64,000 nucleotides of DNA from Lachnospiraceae bacterium AB2028 (GTDB taxonomy: Bacteria > Bacillota > Clostridia > Lachnospirales > Lachnospiraceae), in the NCBI GenBank assembly GCA_000621425.1, contig KK211275.1:164523-228522 (forward strand), given 5' to 3'. The stretch's first letter is position 1; every line of letters starts with the position of its first letter. Below, in pieces: positions 44,662 through 52,892 of this stretch. The translations under genes and the position numbers were made by a program. The notes below the pieces were generated by a model that was given only the letters and a program-made list of their open reading frames with translations, did not search any database and was not told the origin of the DNA.

Positions 44662-45456
44662 ATGAGATTCAGGCCCTGCATAGATATTCACAACGGTAAA
44701 GTAAAGCAGATCGTGGGCGGTTCCTTAAGCGACGGAAAAGGAAATGCCACATCTTCTGCCAGTGAGAATTTTGTTTCAGAACATGACGCTGCATACTTTG
44801 CTGAGCTTTACCGCCAGAAGAATCTGAAAGGCGGCCATATCATACTGTTAAATAAGGCAGGCACCGAAGAGTATGAACTGACGCGCAGACAGGCTGTATC
44901 AGCCCTGGAACAGTGGAAGGGCGGAATGAGCGTCGGCGGCGGCATAACGGCTGAAAATGCGGAAAGTTTCCTGGATGCCGGTGCCTATGCTGTGATAATC
45001 ACATCCTATGTATTCAGGAACGGCATGATAGACAGGGAACGGCTTGAGGAAGTAAAGCGCGCTGTCGGAAAAGAACATGTCATTCTGGACTTAAGCTGCA
45101 GGAAAAAAGACGATGAGTACTATATCGTTACGGACAGATGGCAGACTTTTACCGATACAAGGCTTGATAAAGACCTAATGAAGGAGTTGGAGGCTTATTC
45201 CTGCGAGTACCTTATACATGCTGTTGATGTGGAGGGAAAACAGTCAGGCATAGAAAAAGATGTCCTGGGAGTGCTGTCTGATTACGCGATGGAAGGAGCT
45301 CTTCCGGTAACCTATGCAGGGGGCGTCCACTCATATGAGGATATCGAAATAATCAAAGAGGGTGGTCATTCGAGGATCGATGTTACTGTAGGATCAGCCC
45401 TGGATATTTTTGGCGGAAAGCTTTCTCTTGATAGAATAGAAGGAATGCTTAAGTAG
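44662..45456 (+). CDS. hisA: Phosphoribosylformimino-AICAR isomerase, eukaryotic type (HisA)
   Basis: 264 residues. The opening MRFRPCIDIHNGKVKQIVGG and a middle GGMSVGGGITAENAESFLDAGA belong to the eukaryotic-type HisA (fungal HIS6/plant) rather than the common bacterial HisA (which begins like ELFPAIDLKDG). It isomerises ProFAR in histidine synthesis. No other his gene is near; dapB precedes it by 69 bases and a flippase follows. ATG 44662 with AGAGG; TTG 44644 is unlikely. Confidence 0.85.
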   Translation: MRFRPCIDIHNGKVKQIVGGSLSDGKGNATSSASENFVSEHDAAYFAELYRQKNLKGGHIILLNKAGTEEYELTRRQAVSALEQWKGGMSVGGGITAENAESFLDAGAYAVIITSYVFRNGMIDRERLEEVKRAVGKEHVILDLSCRKKDDEYYIVTDRWQTFTDTRLDKDLMKELEAYSCEYLIHAVDVEGKQSGIEKDVLGVLSDYAMEGALPVTYAGGVHSYEDIEIIKEGGHSRIDVTVGSALDIFGGKLSLDRIEGMLK

Positions 45457-45469
45457 GTTATTTTCCAAT

Positions 45470-46774
45470 ATGAATATAAAAAAATTTTGGAAAAAATATA
45501 AGTCGTCGCAGATTGAGTATGATGGTTTTATCTTTAACTCGCTGGGCGGCTTATTAAATGCGTTTCAGTCGGTATTTGTCCTGATGGTATTAAGCAGGGT
45601 GATGCCTACGCTGGAAGAGGCGGGGGTATTTACTTTCGCGTATTCCGTTGCCAATCTTATGCTGAATATCGGAAAGTACGGCATGCGTAACTACCAGGTT
45701 ACGGATGTAAAGGAAAAGTACGCATATTCCACATACTTTAAGTCAAGGATACTGACCACTGCCGCAATGATAGTGGCAAGCGTAGCCTATGTGGTGGTCA
45801 GAAACGGGATAGAAGGATACACTTTTGAAAAGGTGTGGGTAATAATCTTCATGTGCCTGTTTAAGGCAGTGGATTCCCTGGAAGATATTTATTTCGGCAG
45901 GTACCAGCAGGCAGGGCGTCTGGATATAGCGGGCAAGTGCATGACAGTACATATGCTTTTGGTGATACTGAGCTATGTGATATGTCTGGTGGCGGGGCTG
46001 GATCTTCTTGTATCCACTATAGTGACAACTGTGGTTTCGGCAGTGGTTACTTTTGCGCTTATACTTCCCACCAGAAAGATTGCGGATCCTGACTGGAATA
46101 AAAATAAAAAGCTCAGGCCTAAGGAAAGTTTATGGCCTCTTTTATGGGAGTGTACGGGACTTGCCATAGCGGCTTTTGTAAGTTTCTATCAGATAAACTG
46201 TCCTAAATATGCCATTGATTCCCTTATGACGGATGTGGACCAGGCTAATTTCGGATTTATAAGTATGCCGGTGTTCTTTGCGTCCCTTATATGTCAGTTC
46301 CTGTATCTTCCCATGCTTACCGGACTGGCGGCAAAATTTCAGATGAATGATTATAAAGGCTTAAGGAAGATGATACTGAAAGTATCCGTCCTGATAGCGG
46401 GCGCCTGCATATTCATAATAATAGGCGCTGTGATTGCCGGAATTCCCGTACTGTCGATACTGTATGCTACGGATCTTAAGCCGCTTATCATAGAGTTCTA
46501 TCTGTTAATGGTGGGCAGTGGTTTCCTTGCCTTTGCGGCGTTCTTAGGCAGTGTGCTGACCACCATCAGAAAACAGCACCATATGCTTATCGGCTATGTG
46601 GTCACGGCCATACCGGAATTCGTTGCGGTGAATTATTTCGTGGAGATGTGGGGACTTAAAGGCGCATCCCTGGTATTTACCATTGCGATGCTTCTGCTAA
46701 TGCTGTATATGACAATCGCGCTGGTCTTTGAGATGGCAAGGCTAAAGAAGACTGCGGGAGTGATGGAGAGTTAG
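45470..46774 (+). CDS. Polysaccharide flippase family membrane protein (RfbX/MOP superfamily)
   Basis: 434 residues with about twelve membrane helices. The start ([28 protein letters not shown]) is typical of Wzx/RfbX-type lipid-linked oligosaccharide exporters. Substrate unknown; no glycosyltransferase genes lie nearby, so it stands alone. Ribosome binding site is poor. Ends just before the cold shock gene. Confidence 0.85.
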   Translation: MNIKKFWKKYKSSQIEYDGFIFNSLGGLLNAFQSVFVLMVLSRVMPTLEEAGVFTFAYSVANLMLNIGKYGMRNYQVTDVKEKYAYSTYFKSRILTTAAMIVASVAYVVVRNGIEGYTFEKVWVIIFMCLFKAVDSLEDIYFGRYQQAGRLDIAGKCMTVHMLLVILSYVICLVAGLDLLVSTIVTTVVSAVVTFALILPTRKIADPDWNKNKKLRPKESLWPLLWECTGLAIAAFVSFYQINCPKYAIDSLMTDVDQANFGFISMPVFFASLICQFLYLPMLTGLAAKFQMNDYKGLRKMILKVSVLIAGACIFIIIGAVIAGIPVLSILYATDLKPLIIEFYLLMVGSGFLAFAAFLGSVLTTIRKQHHMLIGYVVTAIPEFVAVNYFVEMWGLKGASLVFTIAMLLLMLYMTIALVFEMARLKKTAGVMES

Positions 46775-46781
46775 TTTGTTC

Positions 46782-46810
46782 TTTACTTTTACTTATTCTT
46801 ATGATATAGT
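46782..46810 (+). promoter_or_regulatory. Promoter of the cold shock gene
   Basis: TTTACT (46782-46787), 17 bases, TATAGT (46805-46810). The transcript would have a leader of about 50 bases before ATG 46866. Confidence 0.65.
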
Positions 46811-46865
46811 TTCAATGTCATTCTATGACGCAACGATTTTTTATTTTTTGGAGGAGTTTAAGAAC

Positions 46866-47081
46866 ATGAAGGGTACAGTTAAGTGGTTCAACGCACAGAA
46901 GGGTTATGGCTTCATCTCAATCGGCGAGGGAGAGGAAAATTCCGGTAAGGACGTTTTCGTACATTTCTCAGGTATTGCCGGTGAGGAAGGCTATAAGACA
47001 TTAAATGACGGTCAGGCTGTAGAGTTTGAAGTTGTTGACGGTGCTAAGGGACCTCAGGCTATCAATGTAGTTAAGCTTTAA
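46866..47081 (+). CDS. Cold shock protein (CspA/CspB family)
   Basis: 71 residues, one cold-shock domain with RNP1 (KGYGFISI) and RNP2 (VFVHFSGI). An RNA chaperone in the cytoplasm. The insertion [10 protein letters not shown] between strands is slightly longer than usual. GGAGGAG lies before the ATG. It has its own promoter and a strong terminator. Confidence 0.95.
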   Translation: MKGTVKWFNAQKGYGFISIGEGEENSGKDVFVHFSGIAGEEGYKTLNDGQAVEFEVVDGAKGPQAINVVKL

Positions 47082-47139
47082 TCGGTTTTGAAATCGTACC
47101 TATATTTTATATAGTTTCAATTAAAAACAGATTAGGAAG

Positions 47140-47166
47140 AGACCGGGATCATCCCGGTCTTTTTTT
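47140..47166 (+). terminator. Terminator after the cold shock gene
   Basis: AGACCGGG / CCCGGTCT with an ATCAT loop followed by seven T. Confidence 0.93.
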
Positions 47167-47201
47167 CAAAGTAATTGTTGTGCGAAGGATAGAATTTGCG
47201 A

Positions 47202-47828
47202 ATGAAGAATGACAGATGCGTGATAATCAGCGGTGGGGATTATGATGAGGCCGTGGAAATAAAGAATGAGGATTATGTGATAGCCTGTGATAAGGGCTAT
47301 GAGCATGCCTGCAGGATGGGGATAAAGCCGGACCTGGTGGTGGGGGATTTCGATTCCTACACAGGCGAGGTGGAGAACGGAATTCCTGTTGAAAGGTATC
47401 CGGTAAGAAAGGATGATACGGATACTATGGCGGCAGTAAAGATTGCTGTAGAAAAAGCATATAAGAGCATATGTATATGCTGTGCTTTTGGTGGCAGGAT
47501 GGATCACGCATTTGCAAATTACCAGAGTGCGGTGTACGCAGCGAAAAAGGGCTGTGATGTGTGCATTATCGGGAATGATACTAAGGTATTTTTTATACAT
47601 AACGGTGAGAAGGAATTGGAGTGTGTCAAAGGCTGGTCGCTTTCAGTTTTTTCAATGAGTGATGAAAGCTGTGGCGTAAGCATAGGGGGGACAGAGTATG
47701 ATGTCAGTGGGGTTAAGCTTAGCAGTGACTATCCGCTGGGAGTAAGCAATGAGTGGAAGGAAAAGACTGCACGCATAAGCGTTGAGAGTGGAACGCTTAT
47801 GATCGTTGAATCAAGGATGGGAGAGTAA
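47202..47828 (+). CDS. Thiamine pyrophosphokinase
   Basis: 208 residues. Catalytic domain motifs VIACDKGYEHA, KPDLVVGDFDSY and RKDDTDTMAAVK, then a C-terminal thiamine-binding domain. Makes thiamine diphosphate from thiamine and ATP. TTG 47196 is in frame and is better spaced from AAGGAT than ATG 47202, so translation may begin there, two codons earlier. Seven bases separate it from rlmD. No TPP riboswitch was seen upstream. Confidence 0.92.
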   Translation: MKNDRCVIISGGDYDEAVEIKNEDYVIACDKGYEHACRMGIKPDLVVGDFDSYTGEVENGIPVERYPVRKDDTDTMAAVKIAVEKAYKSICICCAFGGRMDHAFANYQSAVYAAKKGCDVCIIGNDTKVFFIHNGEKELECVKGWSLSVFSMSDESCGVSIGGTEYDVSGVKLSSDYPLGVSNEWKEKTARISVESGTLMIVESRMGE

Positions 47829-47834
47829 GACGGG

Positions 47835-49184
47835 TTGCAGAAAGACAGCAATAAAAATAATGAACGAAAAAACATAGGCCGTAAGGACGATAGCCGGAAG
47901 AAAACTGTTCTGCAAAAAGATAAGCAGGCGAAAAAGGCTGATGGTCAGAAAAAAACACCTGTTAAGAATAAGCCGGCAAAAAAGCAGGATTATTCAGAGA
48001 CAAAAAGTGGAAAGCATTCCGGCGACAAGCGTAACGCTGCTGAAATTTTAGGCTGCCCTGTGGGAAAGAAGTGCGGTGGCTGTATCTATACCGGCATGCC
48101 CTATGAGGAGCAGCTTAAACTGAAGCATAAAAAGTTAGTGGGGCTGCTTGGTAAGTACGGGGAGGTAAAGCCTGTAATAGGGATGCAGGATCCTTTGTTT
48201 TACAGAAATAAGGTGCACCATGTTTTTTCATGGGAAAAAGGAAAGGTTAAAAACGGAATCTATGCTGAGGGCTCGCACCGGGTGATCCCTGTAAAAGAGT
48301 GCCTTATAGAAGATAAAAAGAGCCAGGAGATAATCAAGACGATTGAAAAGCTTGTGGTGTCTTTCAAGATCAAAGTTTTCGACGAGGATACTGGCTATGG
48401 CCTGCTTCGTCATGTACTGATAAGGCATGGCTTTAAATCAGGGGAGATAATGGTTGTCCTTGTTGTGGCTGACAGGATGTTTCCCGGAAAGAATAATTTT
48501 ATAAAGGTTTTGCGAAAAGAGCATCCGGAGATCACTACCGTTGTAATGAACATAAACAGGGAAAAGACATCCATGGTTCTGGGGGAGCGTGAAGATGTGG
48601 CATACGGTCCGGGATTTATAAAGGATGAACTCTGCGGATACCGTTTTAGGATATCTTCAAAGTCATTTTATCAGGTAAATCCGGTGCAGACGGAAGTACT
48701 CTATGACAAAGCAATAGAACAGGCAGGGCTTAAGGGGGACGAGACTGTTGTGGATGCCTACTGCGGTACGGGAACCATAGGACTTATTGCATCCAAATAT
48801 GCGGGGAAGGTCATTGGTATTGAATTAAATCCTGATGCCGTGCGGGATGCAAGGAAGAATGCAAAAGAAAATAAAGTGTATAATGCTGAATTCATAAAAG
48901 GGGATGCAGGAGACTGTATGGAGCGGATGGCAGCAGAGGGCTTAAAAACAGATGTGCTCTTCATGGATCCGCCCCGTTCAGGAAGCACAGAGAAATTCCT
49001 GAAATCAGTACTTAAGATTGCCCCGGAAAGAATAGTCTACATTTCCTGCGGCCCGGAGAGCTTAGCCAGGGATTTAAAGCTGCTGACGGCAGGTAAGAAG
49101 TATGCGGTCAAGGATATTCAGCCGGTAGATATGTTCCCGCAGACGGAACATGTTGAGACGGTCATTTCGCTTTCACGGGTTTAA
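47835..49184 (+). CDS. rlmD: 23S rRNA (uracil-C5)-methyltransferase RlmD/RumA family
   Basis: 449 residues from TTG 47835 (GGGAGAG ahead). A Lys-rich N-terminal extension of about 65 residues precedes the 4Fe-4S cysteines (C74, C80, C83, and one near ECLIED), the TRAM-less core, the SAM motif VVDAYCGTGTIGL, DPPRSG and the nucleophile segment YISCGPESLARDL. The protein ends shortly after FPQTEHVETV. In related clostridia as I know them the chain continues for about 100 residues after this motif; that missing part lies at 50012-50326. So this may be a truncated but still complete enzyme core. Confidence 0.9.
   Translation: MQKDSNKNNERKNIGRKDDSRKKTVLQKDKQAKKADGQKKTPVKNKPAKKQDYSETKSGKHSGDKRNAAEILGCPVGKKCGGCIYTGMPYEEQLKLKHKKLVGLLGKYGEVKPVIGMQDPLFYRNKVHHVFSWEKGKVKNGIYAEGSHRVIPVKECLIEDKKSQEIIKTIEKLVVSFKIKVFDEDTGYGLLRHVLIRHGFKSGEIMVVLVVADRMFPGKNNFIKVLRKEHPEITTVVMNINREKTSMVLGEREDVAYGPGFIKDELCGYRFRISSKSFYQVNPVQTEVLYDKAIEQAGLKGDETVVDAYCGTGTIGLIASKYAGKVIGIELNPDAVRDARKNAKENKVYNAEFIKGDAGDCMERMAAEGLKTDVLFMDPPRSGSTEKFLKSVLKIAPERIVYISCGPESLARDLKLLTAGKKYAVKDIQPVDMFPQTEHVETVISLSRV
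49149..49162 (+). repeat. Direct repeat, copy 1 (in rlmD)
   Basis: CATGTTGAGACGGT, codons for H-V-E-T-V at residue 439 of RlmD. An identical copy stands at 50012-50025, in the same codon phase. The two copies bracket 849 bases. Confidence 0.9.
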
Positions 49185-49188
49185 ATAT

Positions 49189-49232
49189 AAAGTGCCTCGA
49201 AAAGGCTTGAAATCAAAGGGTTTCGGCACTTT
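49189..49232 (+). other. Hairpin after rlmD
   Basis: AAAGTGCC (49189-49196) pairs with GGCACTTT (49225-49232), with CGAAA/TTTCG inside. No T-run; a weak terminator or 3' stabiliser. Confidence 0.45.
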
Positions 49233-49312
49233 GAGTTAAAGGCATGAAATGGCAAAATGGGGCATTAAGAGTATTACAGAATCAGTCTACCGGGAAGAGT
49301 GTAAAAAAGGTC

Positions 49313-49399
49313 GGGAATACAAGATGGTTAAAAAACCTCGTTGAGAATATAGGATAGTTAAAAAATCGGGGTTGGGAATACAGAATAGTTAATCACCGG
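49313..49399 (+). repeat. Three degenerate 30-bp direct repeats
   Basis: Units start at 49313, 49343 and 49374 and share the pattern GRGAATAYARRATRGTTAA followed by A-rich and GG-rich parts; the third is shorter. They lie in the 253-base gap between rlmD and the AT-rich unknown gene. Origin unknown. Confidence 0.7.
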
Positions 49400-49437
49400 A
49401 TAAGTTCTGGAGGATAAAGAAGGAGATAAGAGATAAA

Positions 49438-49917
49438 ATGAATAATTTTAATGAAAGATTAGAAACATATCTGAATTTTATCAGAAAAAGAAGCAACAAT
49501 GAACATTTAAAAGTAATTATACGAGAATTAAGAAAGTTTTTTCAACTCGGAATTGATGATTATTATTCTGAAGATCAAAGAAAAACTGTAATTCAAGAAC
49601 TCATAAAAGAAGGTGAAAGCAGAAAGGATAACGAAGAAAAAGCTGTATTTTTTCTTTTCGCCTATAAAATAAATAAAGCAAATAATTTTGATGAAGAAGT
49701 TCCTGTATTATATTTAGATGAAACATTAATTGTTAATGATTATCCAAATAAAATGCCTGAAGAAGCACTTAAAATTTTTAGAGATAAGGATAAGGAACTA
49801 TGTGCCAGAATGTATAAAGAGGCTTTACCTGATGAGGAAGCTTTGGAAAAATTTAATATTCAAATTATACCGGGTTATTTTGTATGGAATGAATATTATG
49901 CTATGTTTAGAGAGTAA
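49438..49917 (+). CDS. Unknown AT-rich gene inserted after rlmD
   Basis: 159 residues, soluble, rich in Asn, Lys, Glu, Phe and Tyr, no membrane segment and no motif I recognise. Base composition is clearly more AT-rich than in the neighbours (many AAT, AAA, TTA codons), which points to recent transfer. Small acidic single-domain proteins of this kind are often immunity proteins of toxin systems, but no toxin gene is present, so that remains a guess. Ribosome site AAGGAGA is present. It lies between the two 14-bp direct repeats. Confidence 0.65.
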   Translation: MNNFNERLETYLNFIRKRSNNEHLKVIIRELRKFFQLGIDDYYSEDQRKTVIQELIKEGESRKDNEEKAVFFLFAYKINKANNFDEEVPVLYLDETLIVNDYPNKMPEEALKIFRDKDKELCARMYKEALPDEEALEKFNIQIIPGYFVWNEYYAMFRE

Positions 49918-49921
49918 AAGA

Positions 49922-50326
49922 ATGAATTTGTTCCCTAATACAAGCAAAATACAGCATCGAACAATTCCCAAATACTGTATGGGTAGAGTTATCCATACTG
50001 TTGTTCCAAGCCATGTTGAGACGGTAGCACTTTTGTCCAAACTTTCTGAGACTAAGCATCATATCGAAGTTAAGGTGGATATGGACGAACTGGATCTGAC
50101 TAGCGCAGAGGCTAAGGCTACATATAAGGAGATTCAGGACTGGGTGCAGGAGAAGTACGGATTCCATGTGACGAATCTGAATATTGCCCAGGTAAAACAG
50201 AAACATGGGATTATTGAAAGAGAAAATTATAACAAGCCGAAATCTCCTGATAGTAAACAACCGGGATGCCCGGAAGAGAAGGTTAAGGTTATTGAGGATG
50301 CCTTGAGGCATTTTCAGATGATATGA
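49922..50326 (+). CDS. Orphan C-terminal tail of an RlmD-type methyltransferase
   Basis: 134 residues. From residue 31 (HVETVALLSKLSETKHH) it matches the C-terminal extension that follows the catalytic domain of RlmD-like proteins in Lachnospiraceae (KHGIIERENYNKPKS and a final ALRHFQMI are characteristic as I remember them). The first 30 residues have no likeness. It starts four bases after the unknown gene. The extension contains no methyltransferase motif, so alone it could only bind RNA or act with RlmD in trans. The start codon is uncertain because the ribosome site is weak. Confidence 0.6.
   Translation: MNLFPNTSKIQHRTIPKYCMGRVIHTVVPSHVETVALLSKLSETKHHIEVKVDMDELDLTSAEAKATYKEIQDWVQEKYGFHVTNLNIAQVKQKHGIIERENYNKPKSPDSKQPGCPEEKVKVIEDALRHFQMI
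50012..50025 (+). repeat. Direct repeat, copy 2 (in the orphan tail gene)
   Basis: Second copy of CATGTTGAGACGGT. Joining the two copies restores one open frame of about 542 codons, RlmD plus tail. Confidence 0.9.
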
Positions 50327-50335
50327 GAAAAGAAT

Positions 50336-50376
50336 GACTGGCTGAAACCTAACGGTTTCGGTCAGTCTATTTTTTA
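50336..50376 (+). terminator. Terminator after the orphan tail gene
   Basis: GACTGGCTGAAACC pairs with GGTTTCGGTCAGTC around TAAC, followed by TATTTTTTAT. Confidence 0.9.
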
Positions 50377-50378
50377 TC

Positions 50379-50407
50379 TTGACGGGCTAATAAACATTAG
50401 CTATAAT
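50379..50407 (+). promoter_or_regulatory. Promoter of the tetR operon
   Basis: TTGACG (50379-50384), 17 bases, TATAAT (50402-50407): near consensus. The whole spacer is occupied by operator half 1. Confidence 0.88.
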
Positions 50408-50426
50408 AAGGCTAATGTTTATTAGC
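50386..50426. promoter_or_regulatory. Double palindromic operator for the TetR regulator
   Basis: GCTAATAAACATTAGC (50386-50401) and its exact reverse complement GCTAATGTTTATTAGC (50411-50426) flank the -10 box. Each copy is itself a GCTAAT-N4-ATTAGC palindrome. Centres are 25 bp apart, about 2.4 helical turns, so two regulator dimers could bind on neighbouring faces and block the polymerase fully. Confidence 0.85.
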
Positions 50427-50441
50427 GGAATGGAGGATACA

Positions 50442-51026
50442 ATGTCTACCAAAGAGAAAATTATGGATGCGGCATTAACGTTATTTGCAGAGAATGGATA
50501 CGATGGAACAAGCGTGGAGCAGATTGCAAATATTGTCGGGATCAAAGCTCCATCGCTATATAAGCACTATAAGGGCAAAGAGGACATCCTGAATGCGTTG
50601 ATCGATTCTGCGGAGGCGCGGTATGAGGAAATGTTTGGATCTGAGAAAAACATCGGGAAGGTGCCGCAGAGCCGGGAGGAGTTTATAAAGGTGACTATGG
50701 AAAGGATATCATTCACAATGCGGGACCCCATAATCCGCAAGACGCGTATGTTTCTTGTGCAAGAGCAGTTCAGGAATGAAAGGATTTCCGAGGCTACAAC
50801 CAGACACCAGCTGGATGGAATACAGAGGATGTTTGCAAAGATTATCAAGGGAATGATGGATGAGGGGATAGTAGTAAAGGATGATTCGAAGCTGCTTGCC
50901 GCAGAGCTTACCGCACCAGCTGTTCTGCAGATAGCAAGAGCAGACAGACAGCCACAGTGTGAGAAAGAATGCATGGAATACATCGAGAAGCATTTGCGGC
51001 ATTTTTGTAAGGTATACATGAGATAG
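50442..51026 (+). CDS. TetR/AcrR family transcriptional regulator
   Basis: 194 residues: N-terminal helix-turn-helix (KIMDAALTLFAENGYDGTSVEQIANIVGIKAPSLYKHYKGKEDIL, the standard signature in three parts) and a C-terminal ligand domain with high helix content. Should repress its own operon through the double palindrome at its promoter. ATG 50442 with GGAGG; ATG 50415 lies inside the operator and has no site. The only co-transcribed gene is a GNAT acetyltransferase 13 bases downstream, the likely target. Confidence 0.92.
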   Translation: MSTKEKIMDAALTLFAENGYDGTSVEQIANIVGIKAPSLYKHYKGKEDILNALIDSAEARYEEMFGSEKNIGKVPQSREEFIKVTMERISFTMRDPIIRKTRMFLVQEQFRNERISEATTRHQLDGIQRMFAKIIKGMMDEGIVVKDDSKLLAAELTAPAVLQIARADRQPQCEKECMEYIEKHLRHFCKVYMR

Positions 51027-51039
51027 GAGCAGAGAAAAA

Positions 51040-51552
51040 TTGATCAGGATCGAATTATTATCAGCAGAAAACTTTAAACAGGATTCATTGGACAATTATC
51101 CAAGAAAACAGGATGTAAAAAAAGTATATCGTAAACTGGGTGGAGAATATATTCTTGAGGTCTGTGTTTATACAGAAGATTGGAATATGGAAAAGAGACG
51201 TTCTGTTGCAAAGGATATCAGCGGCGATGATTATGTTACATATCTTGCAATTGAAAATGATGAAGTGGTTGGATTCATTGGGTTAAAAAAGGAATTGATT
51301 GAATCATATATGATTTTGGATATGATGCAAGTATCGGCTGCCTGCAGAGGACAGGGAATTGGAAGAAAGTTGTTTGATTCAGGGAAAGAAGAAGCAAGGA
51401 AGGCAGGAGCAGAGGCCTTGTATATTTCTGCGTGTTCATCTGAAGAAACTATTGCTTTTTATAAAGCTATGGGAGCTGAACTCGCAGATTGTCCGATAAA
51501 GGAAATTGCAGAAGAAGAACCATATGATTTGCAAATGATTTGTTATGTGTAA
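51040..51552 (+). CDS. GNAT N-acetyltransferase (TetR operon)
   Basis: 170 residues. Acetyl-CoA loop in SAACRGQGIGRKLFDSGKEEA and a C-terminal helix (FYKAMGAELADCP). Start is TTG 51040 behind AGGAGC. N-acetyltransferases next to TetR regulators often inactivate small toxic amines or antibiotics; the substrate cannot be told. Ends 146 bases before the IS110 transposase (opposite strand). Confidence 0.88.
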   Translation: MIRIELLSAENFKQDSLDNYPRKQDVKKVYRKLGGEYILEVCVYTEDWNMEKRRSVAKDISGDDYVTYLAIENDEVVGFIGLKKELIESYMILDMMQVSAACRGQGIGRKLFDSGKEEARKAGAEALYISACSSEETIAFYKAMGAELADCPIKEIAEEEPYDLQMICYV

Positions 51553-51698
51553 ATATAAATGATTACGACAAATCTTGCTAATGTTTGTCAAGCTGATTTT
51601 TGAAGATTTTGAGCACTTTGAGAACAGAAAAAGAGTAACCTTAACAAGACCTGCCATTGCAGGCCAATTAAAAACGGCTATAATGAAAGCAGACAGAT

Positions 51699-52892
51699 TT
51701 ACTTGTACAGCTCCATCGCACGAGCGTAGTAGATCCGCAGAAACTTATTAACGGCAGCCATTTTGGCTACGTTGTATGGTTTCCCTTCCTGTTCCTTTTT
51801 GAGCAGAAAAAGGTAAACAGGATCGTCCTGAGGTTTTGTCAGTTTGAGAGCCTGCATTACCTCAAAACAAGCTTTTCTGAGAGCCGGGTTGCCACGTTTG
51901 GAGATGTGACGATTCCGGCTCTCGAATTGTCCGGACTGATATGGCGGAGCATCATTGCCGGCATAAGCATTGAGTGCTTTGCCACTGTGAAAACGGCGAA
52001 TGTCACCGATTTCTCCAAGAATGATCGGTCCCAGTCGGTCCCCCACGCCGGCCATAGAACGAAGCACTTTGTACTCCGGCATGGTCTCTGCAATGATCCT
52101 CATTTGAAGATTGATCTCATCGGCAGCTTTCTGAGCTGTGGATACGAGATCAACACATTGATCCTGAGTCATTGCGGATAACGGATTTTCTCCACGGGTG
52201 GTAATACTGTTAAGGACCAGCTCATAGATAGCCAGTCCCTTAGAACCGGCAAAACGATCCTTAGTCTTTTTGACTAGGACTTGATAGCTGTCCAGGAAGC
52301 GTGTCTTGCCCATCTTACGGATCACATCGAAAGACTTGAAACGCTTAATGAAACGCAGAAGCACACAGTTGTCGGGATCCCTGCTTTTAAGAGGAAGAAT
52401 AGTCGTAATGCCGGGCATTGTTTCATCCAGAAGGCTGAGCAGCTGAACTTTGGCAACAGTTAGGGTTGATATCCTCTGACTGTATTGCCTGGACAGAAAA
52501 CGAAGATCTTCATACTTCTGGTCCTGAGGAGTGTAAGGAATCAGCGAATAGGACTTCTCAAGGGCATACTGAGCGATTCGCAGAGAATCATGTTTGTCTG
52601 TTTTCGCCTTTCTGAGTTCGGTATCACCATACTTCTTCATCTGGTATGGATTGATCAGACAGACTGGGAGTTCCGCCTCCTGAAAGGCTTTCAGAAGTGG
52701 ATAATGATAGTGGCTGGTGGGCTCCATAAGAATGGTTGGCGGTTCGGAAGTCCTCTTGATGTAATCGACCAATGCCTGCAGCTCATCAGCGACATGGTGG
52801 ACATCAAAGGGTTTAGCACGGATGCTGCCATCCCCATTGAGAATGGCAACTGTACTCTTGGATTTTGAAACATCAATACCAACAGCAATCAT
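51699..52892 (-). CDS. IS110 family transposase
   Basis: 397 residues. N-terminal DEDD RuvC-like domain (MIAVGIDVSKSKSTVAIL with Asp7, MEPTSHYHYPL, KTDKHDSLRIAQYA), a coiled-coil middle, and the C-terminal Transposase_20 domain (LRSMAGVGDRLGPIILGEIGD; NAYAGNDAPPYQSGQF with the conserved serine; SKRGNPALRKACFEVM). Looks complete and undamaged. These enzymes use a bridge RNA encoded in the element's non-coding end to pair with donor and target DNA. Confidence 0.96.
   Translation of the reverse strand: MIAVGIDVSKSKSTVAILNGDGSIRAKPFDVHHVADELQALVDYIKRTSEPPTILMEPTSHYHYPLLKAFQEAELPVCLINPYQMKKYGDTELRKAKTDKHDSLRIAQYALEKSYSLIPYTPQDQKYEDLRFLSRQYSQRISTLTVAKVQLLSLLDETMPGITTILPLKSRDPDNCVLLRFIKRFKSFDVIRKMGKTRFLDSYQVLVKKTKDRFAGSKGLAIYELVLNSITTRGENPLSAMTQDQCVDLVSTAQKAADEINLQMRIIAETMPEYKVLRSMAGVGDRLGPIILGEIGDIRRFHSGKALNAYAGNDAPPYQSGQFESRNRHISKRGNPALRKACFEVMQALKLTKPQDDPVYLFLLKKEQEGKPYNVAKMAAVNKFLRIYYARAMELYK

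Noticed and set aside
49730-49921. Longer N-terminal extension of the orphan tail gene
   Set aside because: It overlaps the unknown AT-rich gene in another frame and has no ribosome site; the start at 49922 is more plausible.
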